A stretch of 64,000 bases of DNA from Coniella vitis (Eukaryota > Ascomycota > Sordariomycetes > Diaporthales > Schizoparmaceae). The stretch spans positions 2,046,001-2,110,000 of the forward strand of contig WUJK01000006.1 of assembly GCA_011317545.1 (NCBI GenBank), given 5' to 3'. The translations under genes were made by a program, and so were the position numbers. This document shows positions 11,455 through 22,140 of this stretch, piece after piece; positions within the stretch are counted from its first letter, which is position 1, and each line of letters opens with the position of its first letter. Below the pieces are notes generated by a model. That model was not told where the DNA came from. It ran no database searches and saw nothing but the letters and a program-made list of their open reading frames with translations.

Positions 11455-13801
11455 TTTAAGCCTTTGACCTGCAATTTGTCCGTCTGTTGACTGAGCAGAT
11501 TTGTATTATTATGATATGATATTCCGAGGGCTTTGCTGTTGGTTATCGGCGGGTGGCTCCTCGGGTCGCACCAATTTCCTTTCTTTGTGGTGTCCTTGTT
11601 TCATTAGCACATCTATATCAACAAAATTGGGAATCTACGTATTTTGAAGCGCAGGTCCATTGTCCTTGGCTGAATTGTGACTTGGATGATCGTGCACCAC
11701 CTCAACAATGCGACCGCCAACACTTGCAAGAAACCGACGATCCTCGAGTCGGAACCCTCGAGTGGATTCCAATCTCTGGACCTCTGGTCAGCCTTATCTC
11801 TGTACATGAAACAATCGAGCGCTGAGTAGCACCGAGGCGGTGCCTGTTGTATCGGCATCACGTCAAGGCTTGTTTATATAATTCAACTTCTTGCATTGAG
11901 TAGGAATGAAGACCCTTGAACGTCGGAAATTTATGACGGAGATCGTCAGAAGTTCCCTTGTTTCAGAAACACAGCATTTCGAAAGATCAAACCCACGTGC
12001 TTGCAAAGGGAGGCAAGGTCTGTGATTCTTCAACACGTGCAGCGTACTAAATGATATATGCTGGGGATCTTTTTGACATTGTGGCAAAGGCAGATCCACT
12101 TGCATTGTATTTTCAAGGCGTGTCTAATACACGGTGGTTTGCCGCCAGGGTTCGATGGCAAAGAAACTCCTTTTTGATATGTTTCGCATTTCTGTAAACA
12201 TGCATCTTCTTGTTTTCTTGGTATACTCGCGCCATGAGTATATATATTGGTGTCACAGACGGAATTGCTTGTCCGCGCGTGAAAATCAGAGTGGCTGTCC
12301 CCTGTATGGGTGGGGGGGGCCTTTGACTATTATGATCTCTGGCAAGTGTTGACTCTGTATTGCAACCTTGATCTCCAAGGTCTGCTTTTAGATCCATTGA
12401 GCCAAGAATAGCAACAAGAGAACAAGACAAGGGCGGGCGGGGTACAGTGGAGTGAGTGGTCGACTGGTGTGACGATGGCATTCGACCCTAACCCGGAAGT
12501 CATTATGTCAGCTTAACAATGAGCTTTATGTAAGCAGAATAAATATTTCGAATCGCAGCGCTTTTTCTCCTACAGTATATAGGATTATATATATACTCTT
12601 TTACCCTCTCTTCTGTTCCGCTTATTTCAACCGATAACTAAGCTCTTTTGCCCAACATTTTCTTTACTAGGCATCTCAAGTGTCAGGAGCATGGCATGCC
12701 CGCAAACCGAGCAACAAAGCACGCGGGCACACGGTCAGACTGTCAAAACCCGCAGACTGCACATTTGTCTCCGTCAGAATGTACATAGCATTAGCGAAAA
12801 CGAAAAAAAAAAAAAAAGCATCATCATGCCGTTTCCCCATTCATTCTAGAATTTCCGTCTGGCCCCGCAGCCCCAGCAGTCCCATCAAAGGAGAAGTATT
12901 TCATGCCGCGTGCATTTTCGATCAATAGCATGAACGAGTTGCTCCGCCCTTGCCGCGACTCCTCTTTTTTTTTGTGGTCTTTCTTTCTTTCTTTCTCTCT
13001 TCTCTGTCGCGCGCGCGGCCTTCAAGCTGGCCCTAGCGTTACGGTGACAGGAAATGAGGGTTGCCCATTGGTACATGGTACTAAACCGTGGCAAAAGCGT
13101 ATTCCGTCTGGCCTGGAGCACACTCCAGACTAAACACAGTGCACCTCACTATTGGGGCCTTATGGTTTGGCAAGGAAAGGAGTGTGGATTGGGGCTTGTA
13201 CGTGCGTACGTACGTGTTCTGTAGCCCTGATGCGCTGCCACTGGGCACACCGGAGAGCTCAGCGAAAAAGGGTCGTTGTTCTGTTTTCTTGTTCTGGGTC
13301 GGTCTGTCTTGGTATGGTCGTTTATTGGTTCCTCTTTTTGTCTTGCATACTTGGACATCATAGGAGCAAAACACCCCGTGGTTAGATCGCCATCTTGCCC
13401 GTCCTGGATATCAGGGGGTCCTTGCGAGGCGCACAGATGGAAGGCCGTACTGTACTCCATATCGTCTTTGCCAAGGACATTTTGTCCGTCCAGGTTGTGG
13501 AGACTGATTGTTGACCATGGCGCGGCGGGACAATCAAATAAAACCTTGGCCTTTGCCTGTTTGGTCCTAATCGGAGAGGGCCGGTGTACGAACTACTGGC
13601 GTCCTCGCGATTCCACTGGTCCATCCAATTGTTTTGCGCTTTCTAGCCTCAAAGCCGATCACCTGATGATTATTTGCTCGCGATCCTCGAGCTGCGAGTC
13701 CTACCGCTGCTGCGTGTGCCTGCGATTGACGGCGACTACTGGGGAGTAGTACTATTAAGAACAACTGGGAGATATATTCCTCTCGCCCAACGTCCAGCAG
13801 C

Positions 13802-13836
<35 letters not shown>

Positions 13837-14125
13837 CGGCTTATTGAAGTGACTCAATAGCGCCCCGTCACAGGCAGATATCGATTCACGGGGAGACTAC
13901 GATACGTTGCAAGAGCCAAGATTGTCATGATTTGAGGACCAGGGCGCTCGAATTGAGTTCAGAGTCCTGTGTTTTGTCACCAATTGCCGAGAACTACGAC
14001 AACCAGCGTCATCCACTCGAGCCTGGGAACTCTTTGTTGAACGGACCAAGCGTCGCCGCGACCAGCAAATCCAACCAGCCGAGGACCCAGGAAGCGCCTC
14101 GAACGTCCCCGTCAGCCGGCAAGAC
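11455..14125. other. 2.7-kb intergenic region upstream of the RGS-LOV gene
   Basis: No gene could be supported. A 157-codon frame at 13276-13749 has no recognisable content. The frame of the next gene is open back to a TGA near 13926 and reads plausibly as protein (for example AWELFVERTKRRRDQQ just upstream of 14126), but has no ATG there. An upstream exon joined by an intron may therefore exist in this stretch. A CAA microsatellite lies at 13801-13837. Confidence 0.5.
13801..13837 (+). repeat. (CAA)n microsatellite
   Basis: About twelve uninterrupted CAA units, preceded by CAGCAG. It sits about 290 bases upstream of the RGS-LOV start codon, in probable leader or promoter DNA. Confidence 0.9.
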
Positions 14126-16531
14126 ATGCCCAGAATGGGCGGCCATCGCAGGGCTGCGCCGAGTCTCCCTCTCTCACCCGACGAGCCTGGCTTCGTCTCG
14201 CGGGACAAGTCGCCGTTACTCGGCTTCGAGTTCCCTCAATGGGACAGCACACGAGCCCCCGTGCTGTCCCCAGAACCAATCCCCACACCGTTATCGCCTC
14301 CAGGCCCGAAGCGCAAACAGCAACCTGAAGGGGCGGGCCGACGGCTGCGGGGGAAAACCGGACCGCCCGAGCTTCTGGACGCGTCACTGAGGCAGTATAC
14401 CGACTACGACGCGCGAGGCATGCCTCGGACCCCACTCGCGTCCCCGTTGTTCGCGTCAGGGCCGTATGGCGCCGCCGCCGCCGGGAGTGGCAGGGCGCTC
14501 AGCAAGCCTGATATCCGGACGACGCTCGAGAGACTGGCCGAAGCTGAATCCGCGTCGGGCCCGCCGCTGCCGATTCTCGACTTGTATTGCACCAAGACGT
14601 TCAAGGCCATACTGGACGACCCGGCAGCGGCAGCGCGGTTTCGCGCATTCTTGGCACCCGACAGCCGCGTGGACGATTTCGACTTCTTGATGCAAGTCGG
14701 AGAGTACAACCGCGCTGTGGCGCTGCTGAGCCAGACCGTGGGCAGCATCGCGCTCAAGCACACCGGCGTGACAGCCCATTCTCCAATACGCATACCAATG
14801 GAAACCAGCAAGAACCTGGCGACGGAGATGCGCGAGGTTTCCGGCTCCGTCGTCCCGAGCCTCAAGTGTCTGTTTGACGACGCCGGCGGGTACATTGAGC
14901 AGAATCTCGCGCGGAACGCATACCCAGACTTCTTGAAACAGCAGCTCTCTCTGAACCTGCAGGTCGTCATGGTCAACCGCGGCTACTCGCCCAATCAGAC
15001 GTGCCCGGGCTTCGGCGAGGCCTTTTGCCTTACGGACCCAACCAAGTTCGATGACCCCATGGTCTTTGCGTCGGATGGGTTTGCGCGCCTGACTGGCTAC
15101 AGCCACCGGGACCTCCTCTCCAATAACTGCCGCATGCTCCAGGGCCCGAGGACAAGGGGCAGCTGTCTCGACCGTATCCGCCACGGATTCACCTCCAAGG
15201 GCAGTGGCAACGAATTCACAGAGCTGGTCCTCAACTACAAACAGGACGGCACCGTCTACTGGAACCTCTTGTTCATGGCACGGCTCTTTGCGCTGGACGG
15301 CTCCATTCGCTACCACCTCGGGGGCCAAATCGACGTCACGGCCATGTTGGAGCGCGTCGAAGATGTTACGCATTTCTTGGGCACTGCGCCTGCCATGCTG
15401 GGCGAGGCGCCTTTGTCACCTGGGCGTCAGAATCATCATCATCATCATCATCATCATCAGAGGCAGCCCCACAACCACGCAGAGGAGACGGAGAGCCGAA
15501 CGCCGTCGAGGATGGGACACAGTGGGGATGACAAGGTGAAATACCCACCGAGTGTGTCGCGGAATCGAATCCTCCAGAGCTTTAAATGGCGACAGTCTTC
15601 TTCTTCTTCGTCGTCGTCTTCTACGCAACAGCAACAAAATCAACAAAATCAACAACAGCAGCAGCAGCAGAACGCGCGGCCTCTCAGCTCAGAGAATAAC
15701 ACACCGACCTATGCTGCTTTCTTCTCTACATCTGAGCCCACGACGCCAGTCGACTCTCGCAGACCAGCCATGGCCTTCTCTTCATCTTCATGCCCGCATA
15801 CGGCTGTTTCCTCCCCCTACTCGCGCTTCTTGGTCCTCGAATACATCCCTCCACAGTCATCCTCATCATCCAGTACGATGGACAGCAGCTTCCGCAGCGA
15901 GCACCACCACAAGAAGAAGAATGCGCGGCCACAACTACCACTCACCTTCTGCTCCACACCTTGCCTCGACATGTTTGGCCACGGCGAGCAGGAGCTGGCC
16001 GACGTCATTGGCATGGATGTCTTCGAAGCGCTAGCAGACATGGCTGGCTCCAACTCCATCACAAAAGGCTTCAGAGCCGCAGTCTACAAGAGTGCTACAG
16101 AGGGCACGCCTGTGAAACTCGATATCAACCTTGGCTCGGGCCTGGGGAGCGTCACCACGGGCGGCAGCAGCAGTAGCGGCGGCTTTCACAGGGTGAAGCG
16201 ATCTCGAGGGCTTTCCATGACCCGGAGACAACATCACCACCACCACCACCACAATAACACCAACAACCGCTTCACACCTGAGCCACTGCCAGCGCTTTCA
16301 TCTAGCTTCAACGGCAGCGGCAACAGCAAGATCAGCGGTGAGTCGGCCGGAGGGTTCGGCCCGGACGGGCACGCGCTGCATCGGAGCATGAGTGTCGAGA
16401 GGCTCGTATCGAGGGCGAGTAATAGCGCCGTGTCTTTGGCGGCGCGTTACGTGAGCTACTGGAGCCCGCTCAAGGATGAGACGGGGGCTGTCAGGTGGAT
16501 TGTTGTGGTGCTTGTGCCAGAGGTCATATGA
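14126..16531 (+). CDS. RGS-LOV blue-light photoreceptor
   Basis: One long exon of 801 codons. Residues about 130-277 form an RGS-like helical domain (LPILDLYCTKTFKAILDDP...RFRAFL at its start). Residues about 278-405 are a LOV/PAS flavin domain with the signature SNNCRMLQGPRT; Cys335 is the adduct-forming cysteine. Also present are the flavin contacts ELVLNYKQDGTVYWN and the terminal GGQIDVT with Gln401. LOV domains bind FMN and form a cysteinyl adduct in blue light. The fungal RGS-LOV class (BcLOV4 of Botrytis is the known example) moves to membranes in light. The C-terminal half has runs of His, Ser, Gln and Asn around blocks that look like a second PAS (see findings). The start is uncertain: the frame is open to about 13926 with protein-like content but no ATG, so the N-terminus may be longer through an upstream exon. 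Confidence 0.92.
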   Translation: MPRMGGHRRAAPSLPLSPDEPGFVSRDKSPLLGFEFPQWDSTRAPVLSPEPIPTPLSPPGPKRKQQPEGAGRRLRGKTGPPELLDASLRQYTDYDARGMPRTPLASPLFASGPYGAAAAGSGRALSKPDIRTTLERLAEAESASGPPLPILDLYCTKTFKAILDDPAAAARFRAFLAPDSRVDDFDFLMQVGEYNRAVALLSQTVGSIALKHTGVTAHSPIRIPMETSKNLATEMREVSGSVVPSLKCLFDDAGGYIEQNLARNAYPDFLKQQLSLNLQVVMVNRGYSPNQTCPGFGEAFCLTDPTKFDDPMVFASDGFARLTGYSHRDLLSNNCRMLQGPRTRGSCLDRIRHGFTSKGSGNEFTELVLNYKQDGTVYWNLLFMARLFALDGSIRYHLGGQIDVTAMLERVEDVTHFLGTAPAMLGEAPLSPGRQNHHHHHHHHQRQPHNHAEETESRTPSRMGHSGDDKVKYPPSVSRNRILQSFKWRQSSSSSSSSSTQQQQNQQNQQQQQQQNARPLSSENNTPTYAAFFSTSEPTTPVDSRRPAMAFSSSSCPHTAVSSPYSRFLVLEYIPPQSSSSSSTMDSSFRSEHHHKKKNARPQLPLTFCSTPCLDMFGHGEQELADVIGMDVFEALADMAGSNSITKGFRAAVYKSATEGTPVKLDINLGSGLGSVTTGGSSSSGGFHRVKRSRGLSMTRRQHHHHHHHNNTNNRFTPEPLPALSSSFNGSGNSKISGESAGGFGPDGHALHRSMSVERLVSRASNSAVSLAARYVSYWSPLKDETGAVRWIVVVLVPEVI

Positions 16532-17773
16532 GTTTTTTCTTTTTTTTTCTTTTCGATTCGTTTTGGTTCTGCGAAGGGTTCTATAATTCTTTTTTCTTGT
16601 ATATGTATTGCGGAGACGTTATATGAGTGACCGGTTCAAGGAAAGCATTGAGCGAAAAGCATGAGTGGCGTTTGACTGGATGAGATTAGACTTTACTATC
16701 AGGGGCGGGAAACCAGCCCACCCCCCACCCCCCCCCCTTTAATCCCTATTTCGATAGTTGCATGTTGCTAATAAGCTGCCAAAGCTGTGAATATTACCCA
16801 AGAAAGATCAATACTCAAAAAAGAGACCAGAGGTTGCCTAGAAATTCAAGATTGTCACTCCGGCTCACCCATCTCAGCCTGCACATTCCCGAGCACCTGC
16901 ACACCGAGATGATTCAACATGTGATTTCCTTTTGCCGGGTCATACAAAACGGCTGTGTAAGACTCCTTGCGTCAACTTGATGCTCTCTGCGGTTTTTGTT
17001 CGTCACATGTGCATTGTGGACGGTGGCTGAAGAATGATTACAGTCTTGGCCACAAACTGAGACCAGCCCTCGAGACGCAAAATGCTTACGACTAGCCACG
17101 CAGTTTTGGGTATTGTTGTTACTATTGATTGCTACGGTATCTAGAGTTGAGGCCAGGGTTCTTTCGACCGTGATACCAATCAATCTCTTTTACGAGTCCT
17201 CCCACTCTGGATAAAAAGGCCCGTGGAAGGTATCCAATGTGCATGAGAGTCCTGCCAAATCTCAGAGCAGCCGCCCCCTTGAACCCCAGTGATAATAGTA
17301 AATCAGGCTTCAGCAAAGAGATTCGGGCGCGTATTTCCTTGTTCATCCACATCAAATGATATCTTTGCCACTCGTGACACCAGTGTGACACCTCTCGGTT
17401 ACGAAGATGGGAGCCTCTCAGTGACTGGGCTCAAGTAGGGTGAAAGGATAGGATGGAGGATTTGTAGAGCCCAGCCTCATGACCAGTGACTTTCTGAATA
17501 TATTATATATATATATGGTACCGGTACTGTTCGGATGAATACTGACTCCAGAACACTCGCACTTGCTACACCGATCAGCAGGGCGGGCGATGTTCACATA
17601 CTCGTACCCGGAACCTTGAAGATGTACGTACTGTAGAACCGTATCATGGCCTATAGGATGCAAGTAAATGGTTACACAGCTTTTAATGTAGGATTCGGGG
17701 AAGGTAATCCCCACCCTGTTTGAAGGGAGGGAAGGGAGATTTCGTCACTATCCAATGATTGTGTGGCGGAGCA
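16532..17773. other. gene-poor left flank of the transposon
   Basis: Frames of 70-98 codons occur on both strands (for example 17122-17391 minus) without recognisable domains. The first bases are the T-rich 3' end of the RGS-LOV gene. A C-rich run lies at about 16717-16738. No RNA gene was seen. Confidence 0.5.
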
Positions 17774-17781
17774 AAAAGGCC
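17774..17781. repeat. left 8-bp target site duplication (AAAAGGCC)
   Basis: The eight bases AAAAGGCC directly precede the left terminal inverted repeat. The identical eight bases follow the right end at 22133-22140. Eight-base duplications are characteristic of hAT insertions. Confidence 0.93.
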
Positions 17782-18157
17782 CAGGGTTGGAAAATTAGTT
17801 AGTACTTTTAGTTTTTAGTTAGTTATTAACTAACTAAGGTCTTTTTTAGTTAGTACTAACTAACTAAAGAAAAATAAAATACTAACTAAAACTAACTAAA
17901 TATAAAAAAAGTACTAACTAAAACTAACTAAAAAGAAAATTTCTCTAACTAAAACTAACTAAGACTAACTAACTTAGTTACTAACTAACTAAATATACTA
18001 AAAGAAAAAGAAATAAAAAATTCTTTTTAATAAAAAAAAGAAAAGTATTAATAAAAAATAGAAATAAAATAGAATAAAATAGAAGAAAATAGAAGAAAAT
18101 CTATTTAAAATATATAATAAGTCCTAAACCTATTTACTCTTTATTATTATCTATTTC

Positions 18158-20549
18158 TTAGTTAATTTCCTCGCTTTCTTCGATAGCCTTTTTAACTTCT
18201 TTAATATCTAAAAGATTCCAACTTTTTAATAAAGCTATTTCTTTAACCGTATCCGGTAATAGCCTATTTCTCGATTTAGTAATAATATTACCCGTAATAG
18301 AGAATATTCGTTCGACGGAAGCTAAAGTAGCCGGAATTGCTAAATATCGACGGGCTAATAGGCTTAAAACCGGATATTTTAAAGTATTAAGTCGCTAGAA
18401 ATCTAACGGATTAATCTAGAAATAATATATTAATAAAAGTAAATTTTTAATTAAATAAAAAGAAATAAATAAAATAATACTTACGTTATTAGGCTCTATA
18501 TCTTCTTTTATATAAAAAGATATTTCGTTCGACGACTTTTTAGCTTTAGAAATAAAGATTTCTTCTTCCGATTCGGAATTATTTTCAATAATATCGTTGT
18601 TAATAAAGGGTAACGTATCGCTTTTAAGCCTATTTAATATTAATATTAATAAATATAAATCGAAATATAAATAGAAATATAACTTACTTCTTATATTCGT
18701 TATTTAAGAATTTAATAGCGTTGTCTTTAATAGTAGAATAATGATATAATAAACCGTTTGGTTAAAAGTATAAAAGCTTTAAACGAGGGTCGAGAATAAT
18801 AGAAATAATATATACTTTATAAAGACGTATATTCGAAGAATTAAAACGTCGAGGAAAGTATTTTTCAAGCTTTAATAATCCGGTTTCGATAGCTCGAATA
18901 AAGTCGTTATAATATTACTTCTAAAATAAATAATTAGTATATAATATTATAAAAGAAAAAGAAAGAAACTTACGAAATATTCGTTTTCTCGAATCTTTTC
19001 TTTAAAAATAAGAATAAGCTTTTCGAGTTTATTATATATCGAATAAATATATAAAATACCCCGATTCGAAGTAGTTGAAAATTCGGCTTGGAGTTTAATA
19101 CTCGGTTTAACGAATATTTCGAAAATTCGATTTAAATCTTCTAAAGCTGTAAATTCGAATTCCGAAAGAAAAATAGCCTTATAATCGCTATTAGAAGTAT
19201 TTTTAGCTATATAAACTAAAGCTTCTTTTAGGATTAAAGACGATTTAATTATTTCGTACGTCGAATTCCAACGAGTAGGGGTATCTAAAAAGTATTAATA
19301 AAAAGAATAAAAAAGAAAAGAAATAAAAGAAATAAAGGAAAATATATACTTACCGAGAGAAATTCGAGTTTTATTATATCCTTCTGGAATAAGTCCTTTT
19401 TTTTTATATTTCTCGATTCCTTCTTTAAATAGCTTCTTATTTTCCGTCGTATATTTAATAAAAGTAAGAATTCTTTGTAATTTTATCGTAATATCTAAAA
19501 AAAGATAGATTAATTAATATATTAATTTAATAAAAATAATATAGAAGGTTTATACTTACTATTTATATATTCCGTATTATTTTCCGAATCTAAATTAATA
19601 CTTTCGATATAAGAAAATAATTCTTCTTCCGATTTCGAATTTTAAAGATAATTCGCTAATATATCGTTTACTATAATATTAATAATATGCGATATATAGC
19701 GAATATCGTATTCGAACGGTTTTCCGATAGTTACTAAATAATCTTCGTTATAATAGTTTATAAACGAATTATTATTCGAAGCGTTATCCCGAGTAAATCT
19801 AATAAAAGAATTAATAAATAGCTTTTAAGAAAAAGAAAGAAAGACTTACGATATAATATTTCCAAACTCTAAAGAGGGATATTCGCTTAAAATATCTGTA
19901 ATTTCTGTATAAAGATATAGGCCCGTATGCGAATCGTTAAGAACTTTAAACCCTATATATATATTAATATAAAATATAATAATATAAAGAAAATAAAAAA
20001 AGAAAAAAAAGAAAAAGAAAAAAAAGAAAAAAAAAAAAAGAAAAAAAGAAAAAAAGAAAACCTTACTAATAAGCTTATATATAAGCTTAAAATCTGGATT
20101 AATATAAGCTATAATAATAGCTAAATATACTGTTTGATTAATAGACGTCCAAGTATCGAAAATAATAGAAAATAAACCCTTAGAATTAATATTTTCAAGA
20201 AATTGAATATTAATAATTTCTCGGGCATTTTCGTAAGTTTTCGATAGAATTCCTCGGATTTTATACCTATTAATAATAGGCGAAAACCTATAAAATAGAT
20301 CAGAAAATAGGTTTATATTAAAAGAAATAAATATATACTTACCGATTATAATAACTAAGTAATTCTTTAAAAGAAGGTGAATCGAGAATATTAAAAGAAA
20401 GGTTATTACTTATAATAAAGTCTAGAATCTTATTATAAGCTTCGTTTTCTTCGAAATCGTTTTCTCGAGGTCTTTTCTTCGAAATAGGAGTAAAGAATTC
20501 GTTAATAGCCGAAGACGATATTTCGTTTTCTAAATATTAAGTTAATATA

Positions 20550-20598
<49 letters not shown>

Positions 20599-21060
20599 TA
20601 AATATTTACTTACTTTTAAGTTTTATTTTTTCTGATTCTTTATTAAAAGCAATTTCTGGATGTTTATTCTGATAATATCGAACGAAATTCGAAGCTTGAA
20701 AGCCCTTAATAGGTATAATACGCGAAAAATTACACCTATATTTATATATATTAGTATATATATATATATAAAGAAATATAGAAAATATTACTTACATCGT
20801 ACATTGAATATTCATTTGCCGTTCTTTGGAATAATCGATAGGTAATAAAGTACGAATAAATAAATTATTAATAAATATATAAATATTCGACTTTTCCGCA
20901 TCGGGTAAAGCGTAATTCGGATTATTAAATTTCGAATTCTGAAAAGAAATAATCGATTCTGAATCGGAATTAATATTTTCCGAATTAGCTCGAGTTGAAG
21001 GGCCGGCGATAGAAATCGAGGCTTGCGATTTAGGAAGGGAGATAAAAGAATCTATTTTAT
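18158..21060 (-). pseudogene. RIP-damaged hAT transposase (BED finger to hAT dimerisation domain)
   Basis: Read from the right, the N-terminal part has a BED-type zinc finger: a Cys-x2-Cys pair (QCTMC) followed by ASNFVRYYQNKHPEIA. There the first zinc His appears as Tyr, as CAT-to-TAT RIP change would give. The C-terminal end, finishing with TAA at 18158-18160, contains YPVLSLLARRYLAIPAT followed by ASVERIFS and TKSRNRLLP, a textbook hAT dimerisation domain. Just before it, LDF-stop-RLN stands where the family has Trp (TGG to TAG). Around ten ACTTAC/CTTAC sites (for example 18480, 18970, 19349, 19845, 20336, 20606, 20790) are minus-strand GTAAG donors, so the gene had many short introns. Exon joins were not all resolved. 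Not expected to make active transposase. Confidence 0.88.
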
Positions 21061-21338
21061 ATAGAATAAAAGGGATAATATAAGGGTTATAAGTAATATA
21101 TAAAAGTAATAAGCGAATAGATATAAAGATTTATCTAAAGCTTAAAGAAAGAAAGAAGAAAGATTAAGAATAAACTAAGAAAACGAGAGATATTTATATT
21201 TCTTATTCGAAATTCTAGAAGTTTCTATTATATTAATAATATATTATTAATAGAATTTCTCAGAATTCTATAGAAATTCGGTAGAAATATATAGAAGTTT
21301 ATAGAAATTCGTTAAAAACCTATAGAATTCTATAGAAT

Positions 21339-21448
21339 TCTATTAGTTTCTATTAGTTTCTATTAATTTCTATTAGTTTCTATTAACTTCTATTAGTTTC
21401 TATTAATTTCTATTAGGTTCTATTAGATTCTATTAATTTCTATTATAG
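21339..21448. repeat. eleven 10-bp tandem units (TCTATTAGTT type)
   Basis: Eleven consecutive units of the form TCTATTARNT follow one another without spacers, differing at one to three positions. The array lies inside the transposon, upstream of the transposase start. Confidence 0.9.
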
Positions 21449-21478
21449 ATATAATATATTTTTATAAGTTTCTTATTA

Positions 21479-21627
21479 AATATAATAGAATTCTAATTAA
21501 ATATAATAGAATTCTAATTAAATATAATAGAATTCTAATTAAATATAATAGAATTCTAATTAAATATAATAGAATTCTAATTAAATATAATAGAATTCTA
21601 ATTAAATATAATAGAATTCTAATTAAA
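21479..21627. repeat. seven 21-bp tandem units inside the hAT element
   Basis: The 21-base unit AAATATAATAGAATTCTAAT plus one T recurs seven times; GAATTC falls at exact 21-base spacing from about 21488 to 21614. Two further copies lie at about 21700-21740. There are no spacers, so it is a tandem repeat and not a CRISPR-like array. Confidence 0.9.
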
Positions 21628-21634
21628 TATAAAA

Positions 21635-21815
21635 TAAACCTTTATAAAAATATATTAATAAAATATTCTTTAATAAATATTATATAATTAAAATAAATAT
21701 AATAGAATTCTAATTAAATATAATAGAATTCTAATTAAATATAAAGTAAACCTTTATAAAAATATATTAATAAAATATTCTTTAATAAATATTATATAAT
21801 TAAAATAAATATAAT
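21635..21815. repeat. 69-bp block present twice, 112 bp apart
   Basis: The block starting TAAACCTTTATAAAAATAT occurs at 21635-21703 and again at 21747-21815 with no visible difference, separated by two more 21-bp units. It looks like a segmental duplication within the array. Confidence 0.88.
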
Positions 21816-22132
21816 TTAAATATAATTTAAATATTAATAATTTAATATATTATAAATATTATAATATATTTATTTATTTTCTTTTTTTTAAAAAAAAGTC
21901 TTAGTACTTTTAGTTACTAAAAGTACTAAAAATACTAACTAAACTAACTAAAGAAAAGTTTAGTACTAACTAACTAAGACTAAAGCCTATTAAAGTACTA
22001 ACTAAAACTAACTAAAAGGAAATTTAGTACTAACTAACTAAGATTAAAGATAACTAAAGTACTAACTAACTAAGGTTTTTTTTTAGTTAGTTAGTTAGTA
22101 ACTAAAAACTAAGGATTAATTTTCCAACCCTG

Positions 22133-22140
22133 AAAAGGCC
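22133..22140. repeat. right 8-bp target site duplication (AAAAGGCC)
   Basis: Identical to 17774-17781 and directly abutting the right terminal inverted repeat, which ends CCAACCCTG. Confidence 0.93.

Larger units (their letters stand above)
17782..22132. mobile_element. hAT-superfamily DNA transposon, RIP-mutated, complete ends
   Basis: The element is 4,351 bp. Its left end begins CAGGGTTGGAAAATTA and its right end is the inverse complement, so the terminal inverted repeats match over 16 bases. Just inside, both ends are packed with TTAGTTAG/CTAACTAA repeats, the type of subterminal repeats a hAT transposase binds. AAAAGGCC is duplicated on both sides. The interior is very AT-rich; TpA is abundant while CpA and TpG are scarce and CpG (TTCGAA) remains common, the footprint of RIP. 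A damaged transposase lies on the minus strand (18158 to about 21060). Flanking DNA returns abruptly to normal composition, so the duplication marks the boundaries precisely. Perfect target duplications suggest a fairly recent insertion or little later decay outside RIP. Confidence 0.95.

Noticed and set aside
14456..15373. 305-codon minus-strand frame
   Set aside because: Antisense to the RGS and LOV domains.
19927..20124. 65-codon Lys-rich frame inside the AT-rich element
   Set aside because: An A-rich intron-like stretch read in the wrong direction relative to the transposase.
21479..21740. CRISPR-like array
   Set aside because: The 21-bp units are contiguous with no spacers and lie in a eukaryotic transposon.
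17782..22132. mitochondrial DNA insertion or centromere-like AT block
   Set aside because: Terminal inverted repeats, 8-bp duplication and a hAT dimerisation domain explain the whole AT-rich stretch.
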